A stretch of 64,000 bases of DNA, taken from NCBI GenBank assembly GCA_024742485.1, contig JANSYK010000001.1, forward strand, positions 372,001 through 436,000. The letters run 5' to 3'. Position 1 is the first letter of the stretch. Each line of letters opens with the position of its first letter. Source of the DNA: Alphaproteobacteria bacterium. GTDB lineage: Bacteria > Pseudomonadota > Alphaproteobacteria > Rhizobiales > Rhizobiaceae. Under the pieces are notes generated by a model, which was not told where the DNA came from, did not search any database, and saw nothing but the letters and a program-made list of their open reading frames with translations. This document shows, in pieces, positions 62,596 through 64,000 of the stretch. The translations under genes were made by a program, and so were the position numbers.

Positions 62596-63852
62596 GGTGA
62601 CACTTTATTCCGGACACATAGGTTACACATTTGGCCCTTTGCAAGGAGACGCAAGGTGCCATGGAAGGAGTGTAATCAGATGGATGAGCGGCTCAAATTC
62701 ATTGCACGTTTGCTGGACGGGGAGAAGATGGCGGTGTTGTGTCGGGAGTTCAATATTTCCCGCAAGACCGGTTACAAGATCCTCAAACGTTACCATGACT
62801 GTGGTGTGCATGGTCTGACCGATCGCTCTCGGCGGCCTTACCGACAGGCCAATCAGTTGCCGATGCAGATCGAGAAACAGATTGTGCGCCAGAAGCGGGA
62901 GCGGCCGAGCTGGGGCGCCCCAAAGATCCGAGAAAAGCTGAGGCGGCTTTATCCGGATGTGCACACGCCGGCTGTCAGCACGGTGCATGCAGTTCTGGAC
63001 CGTCATGGGCTGGTCAAGCGCAGGAGACGGCGCCGCAACAAAGCCAAGGGCACTGCGCTATCGCCAGGAGGCCAGCCCAATGATCTGTGGTGTGCTGACT
63101 ACAAGGGCGAGTTCCAGCTTGCTGACAAACGTTATTGCTATCCGCTGACAATAACCGATCATGCCAGCCGTCATCTGATCGCCTGTGACGCTCTGCATAC
63201 CACCAAGGAGGTCTACGCCTTCACGGTTTTTGAACGTGCTTTCAAGGACTTCGGCTTGCCCAAGTCGATACGAACCGACAATGGTGTGCCTTTCGCCAGC
63301 CCCAATGCACTGTTCAATCTCTCCAGACTCTCCGTCTGGTGGCTGCGGCTGGGCATTCAGATCGAACGCATCAAACCGGGCCATACAGAGCAGAACGGGC
63401 GCCATGAGCGCATGCATCTGACCTTGAAGCTTGAGACGACCAGGCCGGCCGGCAACAACTTCCTGGAACAGCAGGGAACGTTCGATGACTTTGTAGATTG
63501 CGTCAACAACGACCGCCCGCATCAGGCCCTGGATATGCAGTATCCGGCAGAACGCTATACGCCTTCACCAAGAGCTTACGAGGGATTGTCGGACATCAAC
63601 TACCCGTTCCATGACAAGGCAGCCACGGTGACCACCTGCGGGCGGATCTGCTTCAACCGAAGGAAGATCAATCTCAGTCAGGTTTTTGCCGGACAGACTG
63701 TTGGCATCAAACAAACCGACGATCAAATTTGGCTCGTCAGCTTTATGGACTATGATCTGGGATACTTTGACGACGAGACATGCAGATTGGAACCACTCAA
63801 AAACCCATTCGGGCCGAAAGTGTTACCTATGTGCTCAGTATAAACTGTGACC
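62596..63852 (+). mobile_element. IS481-family insertion sequence
   Basis: About 1.26 kb. Inverted repeats: left GGTGACACTTTATTCC onward (62596-62628), right arm ending CTGTGACC (63820-63852); 24 of 31 inner positions match, including a long CACATAGG/CCTATGTG block. One intact transposase gene spans it. No clear target-site duplication found. It disrupts the phage-like gene on its left and its right end is about 30 bp from the tRNA-Arg 3' end. Confidence 0.85.
62656..63843 (+). CDS. IS481-family transposase
   Basis: 395 residues from the GTG at 62656 (GGAG upstream), matching the usual PWKE start. Helix-turn-helix (MAVLCREFNISRKTGYKILK), second DNA-binding helix region (GLTDRSRRPYRQANQLPMQI), then the DDE RNase-H core: CADYKGEF (first Asp), RTDNGVPFASPNAL (second Asp), PGHTEQNGRHERMHLTLK (Glu). 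The frame is intact from start to stop, so the element may be active. C-terminal end overlaps the right inverted repeat. Confidence 0.95.
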   Translation: MPWKECNQMDERLKFIARLLDGEKMAVLCREFNISRKTGYKILKRYHDCGVHGLTDRSRRPYRQANQLPMQIEKQIVRQKRERPSWGAPKIREKLRRLYPDVHTPAVSTVHAVLDRHGLVKRRRRRRNKAKGTALSPGGQPNDLWCADYKGEFQLADKRYCYPLTITDHASRHLIACDALHTTKEVYAFTVFERAFKDFGLPKSIRTDNGVPFASPNALFNLSRLSVWWLRLGIQIERIKPGHTEQNGRHERMHLTLKLETTRPAGNNFLEQQGTFDDFVDCVNNDRPHQALDMQYPAERYTPSPRAYEGLSDINYPFHDKAATVTTCGRICFNRRKINLSQVFAGQTVGIKQTDDQIWLVSFMDYDLGYFDDETCRLEPLKNPFGPKVLPMCSV

Positions 63853-63881
63853 TAAGTGATCAGAACGGACCCGAAAAGTGG

Positions 63882-63958
63882 TGGCGACCCCTGCAGGATT
63901 CGAACCTGCGACCATCGGCTTAGAAGGCCGGTGCTCTATCCAGCTGAGCTAAGGGGCC
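63882..63958 (-). tRNA. tRNA-Arg (anticodon TCT)
   Basis: Minus strand, 77 nt with an encoded CCA (63882-63884). Acceptor GGCCCCT/AGGGGTC, D-arm GCTC-N9-GAGC, anticodon loop CTTCTAA, T-arm GCAGG-TTCGAAT-CCTGC, discriminator G. One C-A mismatch in the outermost anticodon-stem pair. The 3' end faces the accessory island, the usual arrangement for phage or island integration at tRNA genes. Confidence 0.95.
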
Positions 63959-64000
63959 CCAATGGAGTGTCGTCACTTGCGAGCAACGGCCTAATGCGTC

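Overview
The window is a GC-rich alphaproteobacterial chromosome segment, most likely from the order Hyphomicrobiales (Rhizobiales). The gene neighbourhoods point there: thrS - yidD - NifU-like scaffold - folE - hisI - patatin; clpS - clpA with a phasin gene nearby; a sufBCDS-sufT-sufA operon with Irr-like and RirA-like iron boxes; DUF1489, DUF2336 and an EF-hand gene. I cannot name the genus. No rRNA or CRISPR array was seen; one tRNA lies at the right edge.

Layout. 1-7.4 kb: an aerotolerance-type (Bat) operon, MoxR ATPase - DUF58 - DUF4381 - BatA-like VWA - BatB/BatC-like VWA+TPR - BatD. 7.4-12.6 kb: DUF2336, MaoC + CitE-like CoA-ester enzymes, flavin reductase, nitroreductase, an exported protein. 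12.6-18 kb: thrS, yidD, Fe-S scaffold, folE, hisI, patatin-like lipase. 18-23.4 kb: EamA exporter, azlCD, a repeat protein, clpA, clpS. 23.8-30 kb: phasin, D,D-carboxypeptidase with SPOR domain, VWA + J-domain pair, DUF1489, L-serine dehydratase. 30-36 kb: membrane-protein operon (EamA, DUF1624, ICMT-like), LiuR-like MerR regulator, mgtE, mgsA, GNAT. 36-44 kb: suf Fe-S cluster operon and a second cysteine desulfurase, separated by a divergent alpha/beta hydrolase. 44-55.4 kb: hydrolase, SUMF1-domain protein, tyrS, a giant AsmA/YhdP-like protein, bcp, DUF455, M23 peptidase, DEAD-box helicase.

From 55.4 kb to the tRNA-Arg at 63.9 kb the character changes. This is an accessory island: a 790-bp duplication (helicase tail + TfoX-like + VOC genes), an exported isochorismatase-fold hydrolase, a truncated IS1182-type transposase, remnants of a prophage (small-terminase-like, HNH nuclease, NusG-like protein, a truncated gene), and an intact-looking IS481-family element about 30 bp from the tRNA 3' end.

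Inside the prophage remnant, on the opposite strand and visibly AT-rich, sits a three-gene cassette with its own promoter: two small proteins that are gapless paralogues of one another flank an exported EF-hand protein with a beta-barrel-like C-terminus. The small proteins resemble acyl-carrier proteins in outline but lack the phosphopantetheine serine. I cannot match this cassette to a described system, and it is the best candidate here for something new.
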